From Telopea speciosissima (lineage: Eukaryota; Streptophyta; Magnoliopsida; Proteales; Proteaceae): DNA of 64,000 nucleotides. This document shows positions 22,250-35,557 of the stretch, one piece after another. Numbering within the stretch: position 1 is the stretch's first letter; the number at the start of each line of letters is the position of its first letter. Location of the stretch: contig NC_057920.1 of the NCBI RefSeq assembly GCF_018873765.1, positions 10,181,307 to 10,245,306 on the forward strand, written 5' to 3'. The position numbers and the translations under genes are program-made. The notes under the pieces are model-generated. The model was not told the DNA's origin, made no database searches, and saw only the letters and a list, made by a program, of their open reading frames with translations.

Positions 22250-23700
22250 ACATATATATTTATATATATAGCACTTAAAAAGAAATGTAGACCTTAATGG
22301 CGGAAGTTATAAAAAGGGAGTGGGAAGTGTGGAAGTAGTTTTATTATGGAGAGGAGAGAGAAAAACCCATGGGAGTGATGGCGTAGATCACACTCTCTAA
22401 TAAAGATCCTATTTTCCTAAAAAATTAGCTTCATTATATGGTTTTTCTTAGTTCTAGGTTAAAAAAAAAAAAAAAAAAAAAAACAACGGTACAAGCATGA
22501 CTAGCAACTTTGAATAAAAAGGATTTATAATTTCTTGAAAATTTCATGATGCATTATTAGATACCATTGGGTTTCTCTATCTAATAGCTTAAACTTTTGG
22601 GTTGAAAATTTTAAAATGGTATGAGAGCTAATGAAGTCATTATGTTGATAATTCATGTATGTATGGTCACCAAAAAGATAGGTTAAACATTACATGTATT
22701 GCTACCCAAAAGAGAGGTAACACACAATAGTGAGCGTTGGAATAAACCCACATTAGAAAACTGTTGGAGCTTGGATGTTTTTGTATAATGTTACGCAAAT
22801 CCATCTATTAGCTTAAGCTTTGTATTAGATACTTCCAACATGTATGTGAATCTAATGAAAAGTGATTGCTTTTATATTATGCAATTTTATTAATTTAAGT
22901 GTTTTGAACACGGTGTAAGTAATCGAGATTAGATTGGTGGAATCAGTTGATTCAGATGAGAATCAATCACATCGGCTGATCCATTCTAGTGATTTTAAGG
23001 CTCTTGCGCTGAATATTTTTAATTCATATATTGCAAAATATGGCCGATTCTTCCGGGTTTGGATTGAAATCTGCGGTGATCGATTCTAATTTCTTGATCT
23101 GTGAATTTTTTATTTTTTATTTTTTTATTGTGTGGTAAAATTACTTGGACCGTGATTCTAAGCTTGCTAAAGTGTTTGCAAAAGATGATATATTCTAGGT
23201 AAATTCATATGGTATCTATGAAGTTTGACATACATGGAACAATACATGCTATTGGTCAAAGGGAGAGTGTTATTGAATTAGGCTCAACGTTTGGCATGTG
23301 GTTAATTTTTATCATATATTGTGTATTTAATGATCAGAATTGTCACATCATCATTTCACATGTGTTATTTACATGAAAATTTTTCCGTACAAAATCTTGA
23401 GTAAATTTTTTTTTTTTTTTTTTTGGATGAATCAAAACCAACCTATTGATTTGTGCTACGTGGTGTAATGTTTTCATGACGAAAAGCCTAAAACCTATCT
23501 TATGAGTAAAGCATAATGGAGAAAATATGTTCACAAAATTCGAGCTTCAACAAAATTGGTATAATATCATTATTAGGGAGAGGGATAGGCACACCGCTCA
23601 CGTGCCGGGGCATCATACATGAAGGCAGTGGAGTCATTTCAAATGAGAGAAGACAAAGATAGACAAAGTGGGTGTTAAGTTACAGTATATTATTATTATG
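22250..23700. other. Intergenic, AT-rich
   Basis: This contains AT microsatellite (22252-22272), a 22-bp A run at about 22461 and a T run at about 23407. No coding region is supported. Confidence 0.6.
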
Positions 23701-23710
23701 GGAGAATGTT

Positions 23711-23826
23711 CTCTATGCCTGGGACGTAGGCTGCGCCTAGACACATGGAGGTGGGCATAATGACTATCCTGCCCCCCTGAGTGGTAGGCCCATGTGTTTG
23801 GGCGCAACCTGCGCTACGGCATAGAG
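23711..23826. mobile_element. MITE, family 2, second copy
   Basis: It begins ctctatgcctgggacgtagg and ends with its inverted counterpart ctacggcatagag. The inner arms tagacacatgg and ccatgtgtttgggcgcaacc match the arms of the element at 19987-20103. A 26-bp T run follows at about 23838. Confidence 0.65.
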
Positions 23827-24780
23827 CGGAGTGAAGGTTTTTTTTTTTTTTTTTTTTTTTTTTGGGATTAACATTTGAATGGTGTTGTGAAAATGATAAA
23901 CGTATAAATGTAAGATGTAGTGAAAATTGGGAAATACTAACAGAAGTTCGCATGGAGACGCAAGCGAAGACAGCAAATCCAAATCCAAAACCAAAAGGAA
24001 AGCATAGAAAGCTTAAAAGAGGAGGTTAGGAGGAAGAAAGGGAGACATAATCTCACATACTCACATGTTGATGATGGAAGACGAAAGGGATGGAAACAGT
24101 GTACGTAACTGAGTCTGCGTAGAGGTAAAATAAATAGCAAGGGATCGAGCCCCGGAGAACCCGGAGAGACCTGATGAGTGACAAATGGGAAGAAAGCAAA
24201 TTTGGATTTTTTTTTTTTGGTAAGAAACAAATTAAGATTAAGATCGAGAGGAATGGATCGTTGAGTCGTAGTCAGTAGTCATAGTTAGGTCACATGGACC
24301 CATCCGTGGGCGGTAGAGAGAGATAGTGACCACCGCACGCCCTTAATTTGGACTCTCACGGCCCCGCGTTGCTTTCTACTCCAACAATTAAGGCGCTCAC
24401 TTCCTTGGTTTTCCCCTAATCCCTTGGGTCCTAATGCAAAAGCTACACGTGGCATCTTATTTGTAAAATACATATTTTTTTGAATTTTTTCACAAATGTG
24501 ATTGAGAAGTGGACCGTACCACATGGTTGGTACTGAGTGGTCTATCCGTGCATGTGTGAGGTCTGTTCTTGACTTCGTGTGTGGGCCTATCAGGCCCGGG
24601 GTTGTTCCGCATTTAAAACCTTGCATGCAGTAGACTACACGAACGTCATGTATGGACACAACTTCTTCTTCTTCTTTTTTTTTTTTTTTTTGGTAAATGG
24701 TGACGTACATTACATATATTGGGAGATTATTGGATTTGAAATTGAAATTTGACATTTGAGTAATTCAAAAATATAAAACA

Positions 24781-24892
24781 GCATTTCAGCGCAAGAGGTT
24801 CTCGCTACTGTAGGGTTCAAGAGATTAGGGGAGAGACTATTTTCAAGTTTTGAACCTGCAACGAATAAGTTGTGTTGCATCGGAAATCCAAG
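24781..24892 (-). mobile_element. Au-SINE, highly degraded
   Basis: Blocks gcgcaagaggttctcgctac, gagagactattttcaagttt and tgaacctgcaac align in order with the minus-strand SINE body at 15427-15591, with many changes. A 5'-end-only relic also lies at about 25262-25320 (aatagcgcaacttaatcgtt). Confidence 0.55.
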
Positions 24893-27230
24893 TGAGGTGA
24901 AGCAGCATATACACACAGAGTTAAGAAAACAAGATTGAAGAGAGATGATCGGAGTGGGTTCCGAGGGAGACTCTCTAATGTCTAAGTTAGATTTTCAAGA
25001 AACGACAATTGAAAGGAAATAGAAAGAGCAGGAGGCTTAAGATTCAATGATTTCACCCTTTGTACTTTGACTACTGTTCATCTATTTATAGGCTGATGGA
25101 AGAATGTCTTGAGTACACAAATACTAAATAGACCTGAGTTTAGGCGGGAACTGATGAACAAAATAGGTTGTCTTTACTAATAGCTAACAAGCATCGTAGA
25201 GAGTCCCGGGTTTATTACCCATGTGGAAAATCTTGATAACGAGTCTGGTACATGCTTCTAGTCTTACGTACTTCAGGTTGTAATAGCGCAACTTAATCGT
25301 TCCACCTAGACTCACCCACTTAACCATGGTATTTACACAATGAAATTTTGATTGAATCACAATAATTGTTGTGTCTGGATCACCTAACCGTACATGTATA
25401 CTTCACATACCATAAGGTGATGACATATACCTTTTATTTCCACAAATACATGTTCATGTACTTGTAATGATAGGAGATGAACATATCTCATCATCAATCA
25501 TACGTGAAGCCTACACATACAGATAGGTGATCCGATGAGTCATTGTCCATGTGCCAGGGATGATTTTTGAGTACTATCACATTGAGGGAGGAGTGGGAAG
25601 TGATGGGAGTTGATTAAATTGGTGAGAGCGATAGTGTCGGTAGAGGAAGTGGCTGCAATTAAATATTAAAAAGATTATTTGGTATATTTTTTGTTTGGTA
25701 AGATGATGATTTGGTATTGGACCAAATTGACAATTAGAAGGGGGTTCTATTCTTTTCATGTCCTATAGACCCCCCCGGGTGTGGGATCAATGAGAGTGCG
25801 CACAGAAGCATTGGTTTAGATAGGGTTTTCAATTTTACTGAAGGCTAGCAGTTTTTTCACGGACTCCTATGTCTGGGCATAGGAACCATGCGACTGATTG
25901 GCGGTTAACGTTCTTTTTCCCAAACGTCTAAGAACTTTATAGCTATGCTATAATGTTTCATCGATTTTACTAATTAAAAAGGAATAATTCCCATGTAACC
26001 ATGCACTATTTTATTGAATCTATCATTATCTGATGTGGATCATATAAGAGAAATGGAGATTATGGTTATACGATACATAAAATTTTAAATTATCATGTAT
26101 GCCTTGTAAAGGACAAAGAAGACCACATCCTTTTGTACAAAGAAGGGTAATTTTGATACGGTGAAAAACTAAATGTAAATAACCATGGTTATATAGAAAT
26201 TTATCAAATAAATAAAAAATAAAAACCATGGTTACATAGAGCACGACCCTTACTAAAATTGTTGGATTTGTATATCAATTAAAGCAATTTCAATCAAACA
26301 TAAACTGTTAATTTGCATGAAATTAGCAGGCGCATGCTTGTCCTTAGGTCAATACTTCAAATTTTTTACAGCTAGGGACAAAAATGGATCTTTTTGTTCA
26401 TATGCTTGTCGCACTATGTGTTCTTAGGAATAATGATTTCAAATACAAGTGAGTGCATATATTGAGGTATATCGATTCGCGGATTGCTTGAGAATCTCGT
26501 ATGGATTATTATCGGTAGATTCTCAATAATATTTTATAGGGAGAAAGAATAATACCTGCCTTCAGTGCGCGACCTTTGCACCCAATCACAAAACTATGCA
26601 AAATGACCGCCGCACCCCATGGAAAGGCAAAAATTCCCAAGGGTATGGCGGTCATTTTGCGCAGCCCTGTGTCTTTCCCTATTTTATAATAATAGAACCC
26701 TAGACTTGAAAAGTCGTTATCATTGTAATAGAATATTAAAGGTTTTAGTATACTAACAACTGACACCTCCCTGGTTATATATCAGTGCCTTAAATTCATA
26801 ATGTTTCCTATGATTTCCAAATTAGAAGAGTATTAAGAGAGATATCTTATTATGATTGGACATAAATTCCAAATTCGGTGACAAGCTTTGTTAATAGTTT
26901 ACAAAGAATTTAATATTATTTATTAATAATTATTTTTTCAAATATTTTGAAAATTTGTTTTATTTCTAATTAGTGATTAAGATTCTCTCTGTATGATGGC
27001 CCAATGTACTAGGGGTGCGATAATAATTATTTTCATTTATATAGGTCTGTTATGCAATATTATTAAGTGAAGGGAGTAAATCAAAGTAAAACTGTTGTTT
27101 TTGGGCTTAATACTTATTTCCACTGTTTATTTGTCCTTAAGAATAAGTAATCTTTATTTAAGAAATAAAGTTTGACTCATAAAAGGAAAGCTCAATAGAG
27201 GGGAGCGACCTCACTTACATTGGGAAGAGA
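24893..27230. other. Intergenic, no gene recognised
   Basis: Only short unrelated open frames occur. Around 26575-26665 an inverted pair, gcaaaatgaccgccgcaccc and gggtatggcggtcattttgc, suggests an old MITE core. Confidence 0.5.
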
Positions 27231-27236
27231 CTCAAT

Positions 27237-27351
27237 GAGGGGTTGGTTGCATGACACATGGATTATTCCAAATTCAACGGCTGGATTAAAAGAAGAAAAC
27301 CAGCCATCCGTTGGATTTAGAATAATCCATGTGTCATGCAGCCAGCCCCTC
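27237..27351. mobile_element. Hairpin MITE with about 48-bp arms
   Basis: The left arm (gaggggttggttgcatgaca, then catggattattcc) and the right arm pair over nearly 50 bp with few mismatches, separated by about 17 bp. The transcript would form a long hairpin, so it is a candidate small-RNA source. Confidence 0.8.
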
Positions 27352-27476
27352 ACTTCACCTCACTGGAAGATGAGAGCGCTGGAGAAGATTGAAATCCGTT
27401 AAGGTTGGTGTTTATGTATGTGAAAAATATGTGGTGAGTTGTAACAGTCTCTTATGTACCTTATTTATTGGTACAT

Positions 27477-27575
27477 ATGTTTGGATGTCAAGAAAAGAAA
27501 ATAAAAAAATCAGTTATTGTATCATCATGATTTTTGTCTCATTATGTTTTTTTCTTTTCTTGGCATCCAAACATA
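27477..27575. mobile_element. Hairpin MITE of 99 bp
   Basis: The ends tatgtttggatgtcaagaaa and its inverted partner tttcttggcatccaaacata pair over about 25 bp, with further A/T-rich pairing inside. It is close to, but distinct from, the element at 27237-27351. Confidence 0.78.
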
Positions 27576-27892
27576 GCGTAAATTGTCTCTTGTGAGATAA
27601 GGTAGGATTTCTCATCCAAGCCATACATGTAAAGCCCTATTCTTTCTATTATCTCCCACTGCATACAGGTAACATCTATTTCTCAGTCTCTCTTATTTGA
27701 TTTGATTTGATTCTAGAGTTTTGAACTCTACACTTAGTGGAGAAGATTCTTTGATACTATTCCTAAACAAGGGTTGGTGAGTGTTGTTTTTCTTACTTGT
27801 GATTACTGGAATAATCAAGTGTTGTATAAACCCTAATGCTACCTGAGGCTTGATTAAAATCTTTAAATTTTAATTTATATTATATTTTAAAA

Positions 27893-28155
27893 GGTGTACT
27901 CAATGCATGAGACTCCTGCCACTACAGAGTCAGGGGAATGTTATAATGTATATAACCTTAACTCCCGTTCTGCGAGGGGAGGGTTATAATGTATGTAACC
28001 TTAACTCTCGTTCTGCGAAGAGATTGTTTTCCAACTCTAATGTTATAATGTATATAACCTTAACTCCCGTTCTACGAGGGGAGGGTTATAATGTATGTAA
28101 CCTTAACTCTCGTTCTGCGAAGAGACTGTTTTCCAACTCTAACCTGCAGCCATTA
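27893..28155 (-). mobile_element. Au-SINE with internal 102-bp tandem duplication
   Basis: The left edge (caatgcatgagactcctgcc) matches the SINE 3' end and the right edge (aacctgcagccattaggttg) matches its B-box region. Between them, a 102-bp unit starting at 27938 is repeated at 28040 with a few changes. Each unit is itself two related halves beginning gttataatgtat. The result is four half-units inside one SINE. Confidence 0.75.
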
Positions 28156-28159
28156 GGTT

Positions 28160-29062
28160 GAATTACAATAAAACTGCAAAACAAAATACCAATGACGAAG
28201 TGGGAAAATCAAAGAAAAAGACCATACAAAGAAGAATTCCTAGGGAATTTATTAGTACGTGCACTTGATGCTCAATCCTAAAACATTGTCCCTTCCCTAA
28301 GGAAAATCAAAATCTAATTGTAACTTGTCATCAACCCATTCCTTGATTTTTAAATTGGTTTGAAGGGGTCTGATTTGATTTCTTAGCTTGACATCATTAG
28401 CCTCAGAAATGATGGTTCCAATGTCCAGCAACTGCAAGCGTTGGTATGTCCCTCTCCATCTGTATTTAATTTGGTGGTGTCTTTCTCATTATCTCTTCCT
28501 CCACACCTCTGCTCTTCCCTTACTGCGTAAGCGAGCTCTACCCACACATGATCACGAACCATTAACCATAATCTACAATTTTCCTCATCTCCAGAGAAAA
28601 AACAAAAACAAAAACAAAAGAGATGATAAGAGATCATTCAATTCAAAAGGTCTGTAATTGAAATAGGAACTTAAGTAAATACTTCATGAATCACGGATCA
28701 CTTTAATTAATGATGATGAGATGAGAGAAAGAGAGAGAAAGAGAAAGAGAAAAGGGTAGCCAAGGGAGAAATTTCTACAATTTTATAAAGACTGGAAATA
28801 ATTTAAAGTAATGTAACGCCAACGACTTCCTTCCCAGGAACCTTGACTCGCCAGCCATCTAGTCTCCCTTTCTCTGCACTCTTTTTTTTCTTTTTTTTCG
28901 TTTTTTTGGATTTGAAACCAACGTGGGTTCGAAGGCAAATTACTTAAACTACATCATCAGTTCTACAAGGAAGAAGAAAGCTCCCCTCCCCTCCCCTTCC
29001 TTTTCCTCCTTAGTTCTTCTTCTTCTTCTCTGTAACACTGGCTGAGGCAGAAGAACCTAAAC
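28160..29062 (+). promoter_or_regulatory. Upstream region of the GATL gene
   Basis: No gene is seen. It holds (GA)-rich tracts at about 28728-28752, a TATA-like ttttataaag at about 28780-28789, and a C/T-rich leader (ctcccctcccctcccc and ttcttcttcttctc) just before the ATG at 29063. CT-rich leaders are common near plant transcription starts; the exact start site is not determined. Confidence 0.4.
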
Positions 29063-30130
29063 ATGCCCAAACCAACACCCAATCACATCTTCTATCTTTT
29101 GAATCTTATGCTTAGCCTAAGCTTCTCATTAATCACCACCACCTCCTCTGCTTCTCCCAATTTCAGAGAAGCCCCTGAGTTCTACAATTCTCCAGAATGT
29201 CTCCCGATCCCAGATGATGAAAGCAGCAACGACCATGAAGGATCCTACTTTTGCTCTGATCATATCGTACACGTAGCAATGACGCTTGATGCAGCTTACC
29301 TGAGGGGATCCATGGCAGCCATCCAATCGGTTCTCCAACACTCCTCATGCCCACAAAACGTTGCCTTCCATTTCGTCGCCTCTGCCTCTGCCGACGCCGT
29401 TCACCTACGAAGCACCATTGCCAAATCCTTCCCATATTTGAGGTTCCAAGTTTACACTTTTGATGACTCCGCCGTGGCAGGTCTCATCTCCACCTCAATT
29501 CGTGCCGCACTCGACTGCCCACTTAACTATGCTCGCAACTACCTCGCTAATCTCTTACCACTCTGCGTCCGTCGAGTCGTCTACCTCGACTCGGATCTCG
29601 TCCTTGTCGACGACATCGCCAAACTCGCCGCTACCCCACTCGGTGATCACTCTGTCTTAGCAGCTCCAGAGTACTGCAATGCCAATTTCACCTCTTACTT
29701 CACTCCAACCTTCTGGTCTAATCCTTCTCTCTCCTTGATCTTCGCCGGTCGTAAAGCTTGCTACTTTAACACCGGAGTCATGGTTATCGATCTCGAGCGA
29801 TGGCGTTCTGGGGATTACACTACCAAGATTGTGGAGTGGATGGAGTTACAGAAGCGAATGAGGATTTACGAATTGGGTTCGTTGCCACCATTTTTGCTTG
29901 TCTTTGCAGGGAATATTGCCCCTGTAGATCACCGGTGGAATCAACACGGGCTCGGCGGCGACAATTTCTGGGGGCTCTGTAGGGATTTGCATCCGGGTCC
30001 AGTGAGTCTTTTGCATTGGAGTGGAAAAGGTAAGCCATGGGCTCGACTCGATTCTAATCGACCTTGTCCATTGGATGCATTGTGGGCTCCTTACGATCTC
30101 CTGCAAACTCCTTTCGCTCTCGACTCCTGA
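29063..30130 (+). CDS. GATL1: Galacturonosyltransferase-like protein, GT8 family, PARVUS/GATL1 type
   Basis: A single intronless frame encodes 355 residues. Residues 10-30 are hydrophobic and act as a signal peptide or anchor. The GT8 domain follows: [18 protein letters not shown] (70-87) at the nucleotide-sugar site, the metal-binding DSD at 176-178 within [28 protein letters not shown] (233-247), NQHGLGGDN (293-301), and the C-terminal HWSGKGKPW (318-326). All hallmark motifs are intact, and the length equals that of the family. Arabidopsis PARVUS/GLZ1/GATL1 is needed for glucuronoxylan made during secondary wall formation and is thought to act on the xylan reducing-end primer in the secretory pathway. 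The near end-to-end similarity to GATL1 makes the subfamily call good, but other GATL members are close. A candidate polyadenylation signal AATAAA is at 30582-30587. Confidence 0.93.
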   Translation: MPKPTPNHIFYLLNLMLSLSFSLITTTSSASPNFREAPEFYNSPECLPIPDDESSNDHEGSYFCSDHIVHVAMTLDAAYLRGSMAAIQSVLQHSSCPQNVAFHFVASASADAVHLRSTIAKSFPYLRFQVYTFDDSAVAGLISTSIRAALDCPLNYARNYLANLLPLCVRRVVYLDSDLVLVDDIAKLAATPLGDHSVLAAPEYCNANFTSYFTPTFWSNPSLSLIFAGRKACYFNTGVMVIDLERWRSGDYTTKIVEWMELQKRMRIYELGSLPPFLLVFAGNIAPVDHRWNQHGLGGDNFWGLCRDLHPGPVSLLHWSGKGKPWARLDSNRPCPLDALWAPYDLLQTPFALDS

Positions 30131-30581
30131 GTCTTGACTCAAGGGAGAGAAATCCAAAAAGATTGATTCAGAGACAGTGAGAATGTCCTTCGTTCTCTCC
30201 ATCTTAAGCTTTACTTGTTCATGGGTGGAGCGAGAGAAGACAAGACAGGAGCTTTGAGATCGATATGGTCTGTATATCTCTCTTAAGAATTAAGATTTCA
30301 AAGTCCGGTTCATTGATCGAAGGGGATAATGAAGCAGGAGAGGTCAGACAGAGATCCAATGTCCGCTGTAGACCAGATCTCTTTCTTTTTTCTGGGTGTC
30401 TCCCCGATTGGGAATGAAGTTGGTATTGATCAAAGATGAACAAATGGAGGTGTTTAGCTTCATCTTGTTTATTGACTGTAGATTATTATATACACAAACG
30501 TTTATAGAATTTGTAAGACTTTTGTATATCTGGGACTCTAGCTCTGCAACAGAGCAGAGGATTACAGATCGAAAGAAAACC

Positions 30582-30587
30582 AATAAA
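30582..30587 (+). terminator. Candidate polyadenylation signal of the GATL gene
   Basis: AATAAA lies about 450 nt after the stop codon; other, weaker A-rich signals are closer. Confidence 0.35.
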
Positions 30588-30649
30588 GGTTGGATGAAAG
30601 CAAATGGAAGGAAAATTATTAGTTTTCCCTGATTTCTTTTCTGGGTTCT

Positions 30650-32219
30650 TCAGATGTTTCTTCTTGGATATACCACCATTACAGTCTATTACAGTACAGT
30701 TTCTCTTTATTGGAGAGCAAAAGATGGTTTCTTTTTCCCATTTCACTTCGGGTTGATGATCAAAATTATTTCCTGCAACTTTGTTACCATTTTAGTAAAT
30801 CACAAGTTTAAAAATAGTCAAATTTTGCAAGTTATTTGATTCCTCTTTATTTTGAATGTACATTAATGTAATGGCCTCTACATGGATTTAAAAATTGCAA
30901 AATCACCATTCCTAATTTCCTATACCCAGTTTGAAATCAGCTATGAATGCATTTAGATTTTTATTTGTTACTATTTTCTAGGTATGTGAAAATGTTTCTT
31001 TTTATTATTTCTTTAGGATTTTGACCTCTTTCAATCTGAATCAAATCAGAATCAATGCCTCAATGGAGGCCAATCCTGTCCCAAATATTAAAAACCCATA
31101 TGCTTAACAGATCTAATGATAGATATATATTTTTTTAAATTACATTACTTTATGTGAACCAAATGATTTTAGAGGACAAGGTCCTGGTTGGCCAAAATCC
31201 AACTATCCTTAGTTTAAGTGGCAGATACCTAATTAGGAAGACCCATTGTCCTATTTCCTATTACCATAAACTATGAAGTGATAATGCTTCTATATATGGA
31301 GGGAGTAGGGACAGATGTGTGATTACCTTTACTAGCTATATGAGTAATTTACATCAAATTGGTTGAATGTTCAGACTATGGTAATCTAAAATTATGATTT
31401 ACAGGGTTAAATAATAATAGATTGGAAAGAAAAGTCCCTTTTTTTTGCCCTTCTTCTTCTTCTAAATTTCAAAAAGAATTTGATCTTCCCTGATGGACCC
31501 CATCCCATGGGTGGCTGCCGACTGTCTAGGGTCCAAAACTCCAGGCTGTATGTAAAATTTTTGGAAAGAAATTAGGAGGATTCTCTTGAAATTTTCTATC
31601 TAGACAAAGTTAATTTATCAATTAATTAATTATATAATTACATTAGCTTGGCTAATAAGCAGGTAAAGCTCACATACAAAAAACATTTGTGTATTAAATT
31701 TTTGAAAGAAACCCTTTTAATTATTAATAATAGAGAAAGAAGAAAGAGCCGTGGTGAGTTAAGCTTTATTAATGGATTTCTTTCACTACTCTTCAAAAGA
31801 AAAGAAACATAAACTGGAACAATTTTAGCTGGAAATGCTTTAAGACACATGACAGCAATACCAGTGTATGATATGCAAACCATACCCTATTGGAGTCTTG
31901 TTGATGAGGATATTCCTTCCTTCGTCGCGAATCAATTTGCAGCAAACTAGGAGTAATTTTTGAGTCAGTCATTGGCTGTTTTACTCTGAGCTTAAGGTGT
32001 GTCAAGATGAACAGCTCAACTTAATTAATGGAAATTCTAGTCCTTTTAGACTCTGTGGTTTATAATTCAAGATAGAATTTAGCTCTCATTTAGTGTAGTC
32101 AAACCCAATCTTTGATTAATTTAGTTGAAATAGGCCATGAAACTGTAGCTAGGTTTGGTACTAATCCAATCAATATTGCTTGAGTAATTTAGTTTCTGTT
32201 TGACTAATTAGAGTTTCAA
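30650..32219. other. Intergenic, no gene recognised
   Basis: AT-rich sequence with short random frames. It ends where similarity to 48130 onward begins. Confidence 0.6.
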
Positions 32220-32640
32220 CTAATCAAGTTCAAACAAGAATTGGATTACAACCTAACCTATTTTTGGAACTTTCATAATTCAAACAGAAAAAACAGAGAA
32301 GATTTGACTTGCTGAATCGATGTGGTAATATCAAATCTTCACAAGTAGCTTTCATGTAGGTTTTGAAGGAATTGAGAAAATAGAAGATAGAATCAGATAA
32401 TTAACTTAAGTGAGCCCCATTAGGTCTGCATCACTAAATATTAATCAGGCAATTCTTATGGAAATTAGGAATCCAATTACAACTTAAATATTGTGTCATT
32501 ACTGATATATACTCCTATGGCCCATTATAAGTCCATATTTTTCCCCTTTCTATTTGCATGGCTACTCTGAGATAACTACATCATTGTCAATCATGATCAA
32601 CTAAATTTTTCAAAATAAGATTTGTTAGTAAACATAAAAG

Positions 32641-32735
32641 GCGTGTACCCAATATACAAGGCTCTCACCATTGTAGGGTCTGAGGAGGGTCCTGATGTAT
32701 ACAGCCTTACCTTTGCTTCGCTGAGAGCCTTACCT
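32641..32735 (-). mobile_element. Au-SINE stub, shared by both duplicate copies
   Basis: It carries the SINE 3' end (gtacccaatatacaaggctc, then gtagggtctgaggagggtcc) and stops before the B-box. The same stub is at 49003-49099 in copy B, so it was present before the duplication. Confidence 0.75.
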
Positions 32736-33283
32736 CTAATAAGATTTTTCCTAAAATCTCATAATTTTATGTTTTGGCATAATTCTCATGAATTTGTGGA
32801 GAGTAATGAGGTAGAACTTTAAATCTTAATTTCTTCCATCGTTGGCTTGGTTATGTTAATTTATCATATACTGCACACACACACCCCAAAAAAAAAAATT
32901 AATAATAATAATAATAAAGAAGAAAAAGGCTTCTTTGTCTTAAAATGATTTGAGATGTAAAGAAAAAATTGCCCTTTCTAACCAGTGTATTGATCATCAT
33001 TACACAATTCATCAGGTTTTCCATCTTACTTGTTATTCATCTTCATAAGAATATGAAATTTGCGACCATACATTCATGTTAGATCAATTTCTTTCGATGT
33101 AGCCAAGATAATTTTAAAAATCTATCAATGCCCATTAGAACTTTGAACCACAATTTATACGTTGCACAAAATTTTGGTAGTTAATTATTTTCTTCTTCTG
33201 TTTTTTTTTTTTTAAAAACCCTTATGCATTATCTTTTTTCATAAAATTTAAAAAAAATTAAATGAAGTAACATTTTATTGGAA

Positions 33284-33320
33284 TAATAATAATAATCTAT
33301 TATTATTATTATTATTATTG
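33284..33320. repeat. (TAA)n/(TTA)n microsatellite pair
   Basis: Runs of aat and then of att lie next to each other and can pair as a hairpin. Just downstream, a 20-bp block containing gaccagtatggaatatgg occurs three times (about 33374, 33535 and 33600). Confidence 0.75.
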
Positions 33321-33652
33321 AAAAGAAAATAATATTCATTCTTTGTAAACTATTAACAAAGCTTAAGAACTGTGACCAGTATGGAATATGGACACCAAGT
33401 GTTCATGTATCAAGCTCTCCTACTGTATGTGGTATCTCCATTCAAGTGTTAAGCGATTGAGATAAGTTCAATATTCAGCCCCACCAAGTGTTCGTGTATC
33501 AAACACATTTGAACAGCAAAATTAAAAGAACTGGGACCAGTATGGAATATGGTCTCTTTCAAGTCCAAACACATTTGAATTGCAAAATTATAAGAACCGG
33601 GACCAGTATGGAATATGGACTGGGAGGGGACCTACATTTAGAAATATCAGCT

Positions 33653-33684
<32 letters not shown>

Positions 33685-35557
33685 CTTCTGGTCTGAGGTG
33701 AGTAGACTTGTCTAAGTTGTCTTCCATTATTCCTAGCCAGCCAAAAGGGAATTTAAAGATTGAATTGGAAGATTAGATCTCCAGTATGGTTGAATCTTGA
33801 TATAATATATCCAACTAAGACTTATAAATATATATATCGAGAGAAGCCTTGACAGCAAGAAGGGCCATCCATGCATCACAAAATGGGAAGCATCAAGTAT
33901 GGAGTCTGCCCACGTAGCTCTAAGGAGAGTTAAGGAGAGAGAAAGAGAGAGATCCGATCCTTCCGAGTTCCTTCCGTCCTTCCGTAGTACAACAACTAAC
34001 AAAATGTCGGTGGAAACCTTACTCCTACCAAACCCACGAAAATAATTACGTTGAAAGAAAAGAGCCGACACTTCATTTTTTCCAAATAAAATATTACTCA
34101 AGCTTAAGCTTAGCCTGCCTAACAGAGTAACTGTTTCACTGTTACCGAAATCGACCAACTTAAAATATTACTTAACCCTAGCCTGTTTGATACCGTAAAA
34201 CAGGAAAATTATCTCCTGTAATTCTTTGTCCCGTCCAATTTCTTAGTGCTTGTAATAAGAAGAGGGTGAACGGATCGTCATGTAGTTTTTGACCAGCGTG
34301 GGAGAAAATGAGAGTACCCACAAGGACATCATCACGGATGAATTTTTTTTTTATTTTTTTAAGAAGGGTTGGAGCTACAGAAATAAACAATGTTCTTTTT
34401 CCCTTGCAATTATATGTAATACAATAAGAATGAAGCTTTGATAATTCATATTCCTTTAGAATTCCAGAATAGACTATGAATTGTCTCTACTGAAACTTGA
34501 GAAGTTTACAAATGCAGCTGGAAACAGAATAAATGAAACTTGACAAAATAGGAAAATTTCAAACTCGCTGAATCTTAGCTATGTATCAGGCATCTTGTAA
34601 TTGCAGCAACCTTCTAGTAATGGAGGTTGAAGAACAAGAAGAAAACAAACGAAATAGATGGTATTGATGGGAGAAAAGGGGGGGGGGGGGGGGAGGAGGG
34701 GGAATGAGAGAGGAGGAATAATTGTGAGCAAAGCAAACATCACTTAAAAAAAAAAAAAAAATTTATTTGCAAGCAACTCTCAAATTGTTAGTTTAAAAAA
34801 TTACTAGCCAGTATTAGATTGTCAAAGTTCATCCCGAATCAATCAGATTGATCGAAACTGATCAGTTCAGTAGGGACCAAACAAATCAAACCCTTATCGG
34901 TTTGGTTTTAGGTTGTGGTTTATAGAACTAATAGAATCAATGTTGACCGGATCGATAGGAAATTGACCCCTGTCCCCCCCAAAAAAAACATGATTTTTCA
35001 ATAATTTCCTTATGTATACATGTTAACCCGAAAACAGGATTGGATTGAACCCAATAGTAGCTCCATTACAAATCAATTACCAACAAAAAAAAACTACTAA
35101 GAAATCAGATGAAACCAATCTTTCCTTGACCATACTCACTCATTGATTTATCTCTCGGCCGACTCGATGGTCTTTTTTGAGCATACTCACCTCTTGTTCC
35201 AATTTTTCCATCCATTGATCCATTTCTCAGCTCTGATACTAGATGATGCGTGCACGGGAGGGATGAGATAAAATATTGAAAAAAAAGAGAGCAAATAAGG
35301 GTAGAGAAAGAAGAGATAGGAGAAAAAAAAAATAGGGTGTTCTGGTTTACAACAAAGCTTGACATCCTGGCTTGGGTGTGGAAGCCTACCTCATCTTTTT
35401 TAAAGATAATTTTGGGATTTTCAAGACTTCTTCATTCATCGTTTGTAAACCATTTAAAGATTACAATACAGTTAGAATAACTTTTAATAACTATCCACTT
35501 ATATCCTATTAATTAATGCTATAGGAATTGTTGCTCTCTTTGCATCTAAATGAAAAT

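Noticed and set aside
24285..24755. A 156-codon minus-strand frame
   Set aside because: It runs through a poly-A/T tract (Lys/Glu run) and has no conserved segment; it looks random.
28383..28657. Overlapping frames of 84 and 89 codons on both strands upstream of the GATL gene
   Set aside because: They overlap each other in opposite directions, have no domains, and end in A/T-rich tracts.
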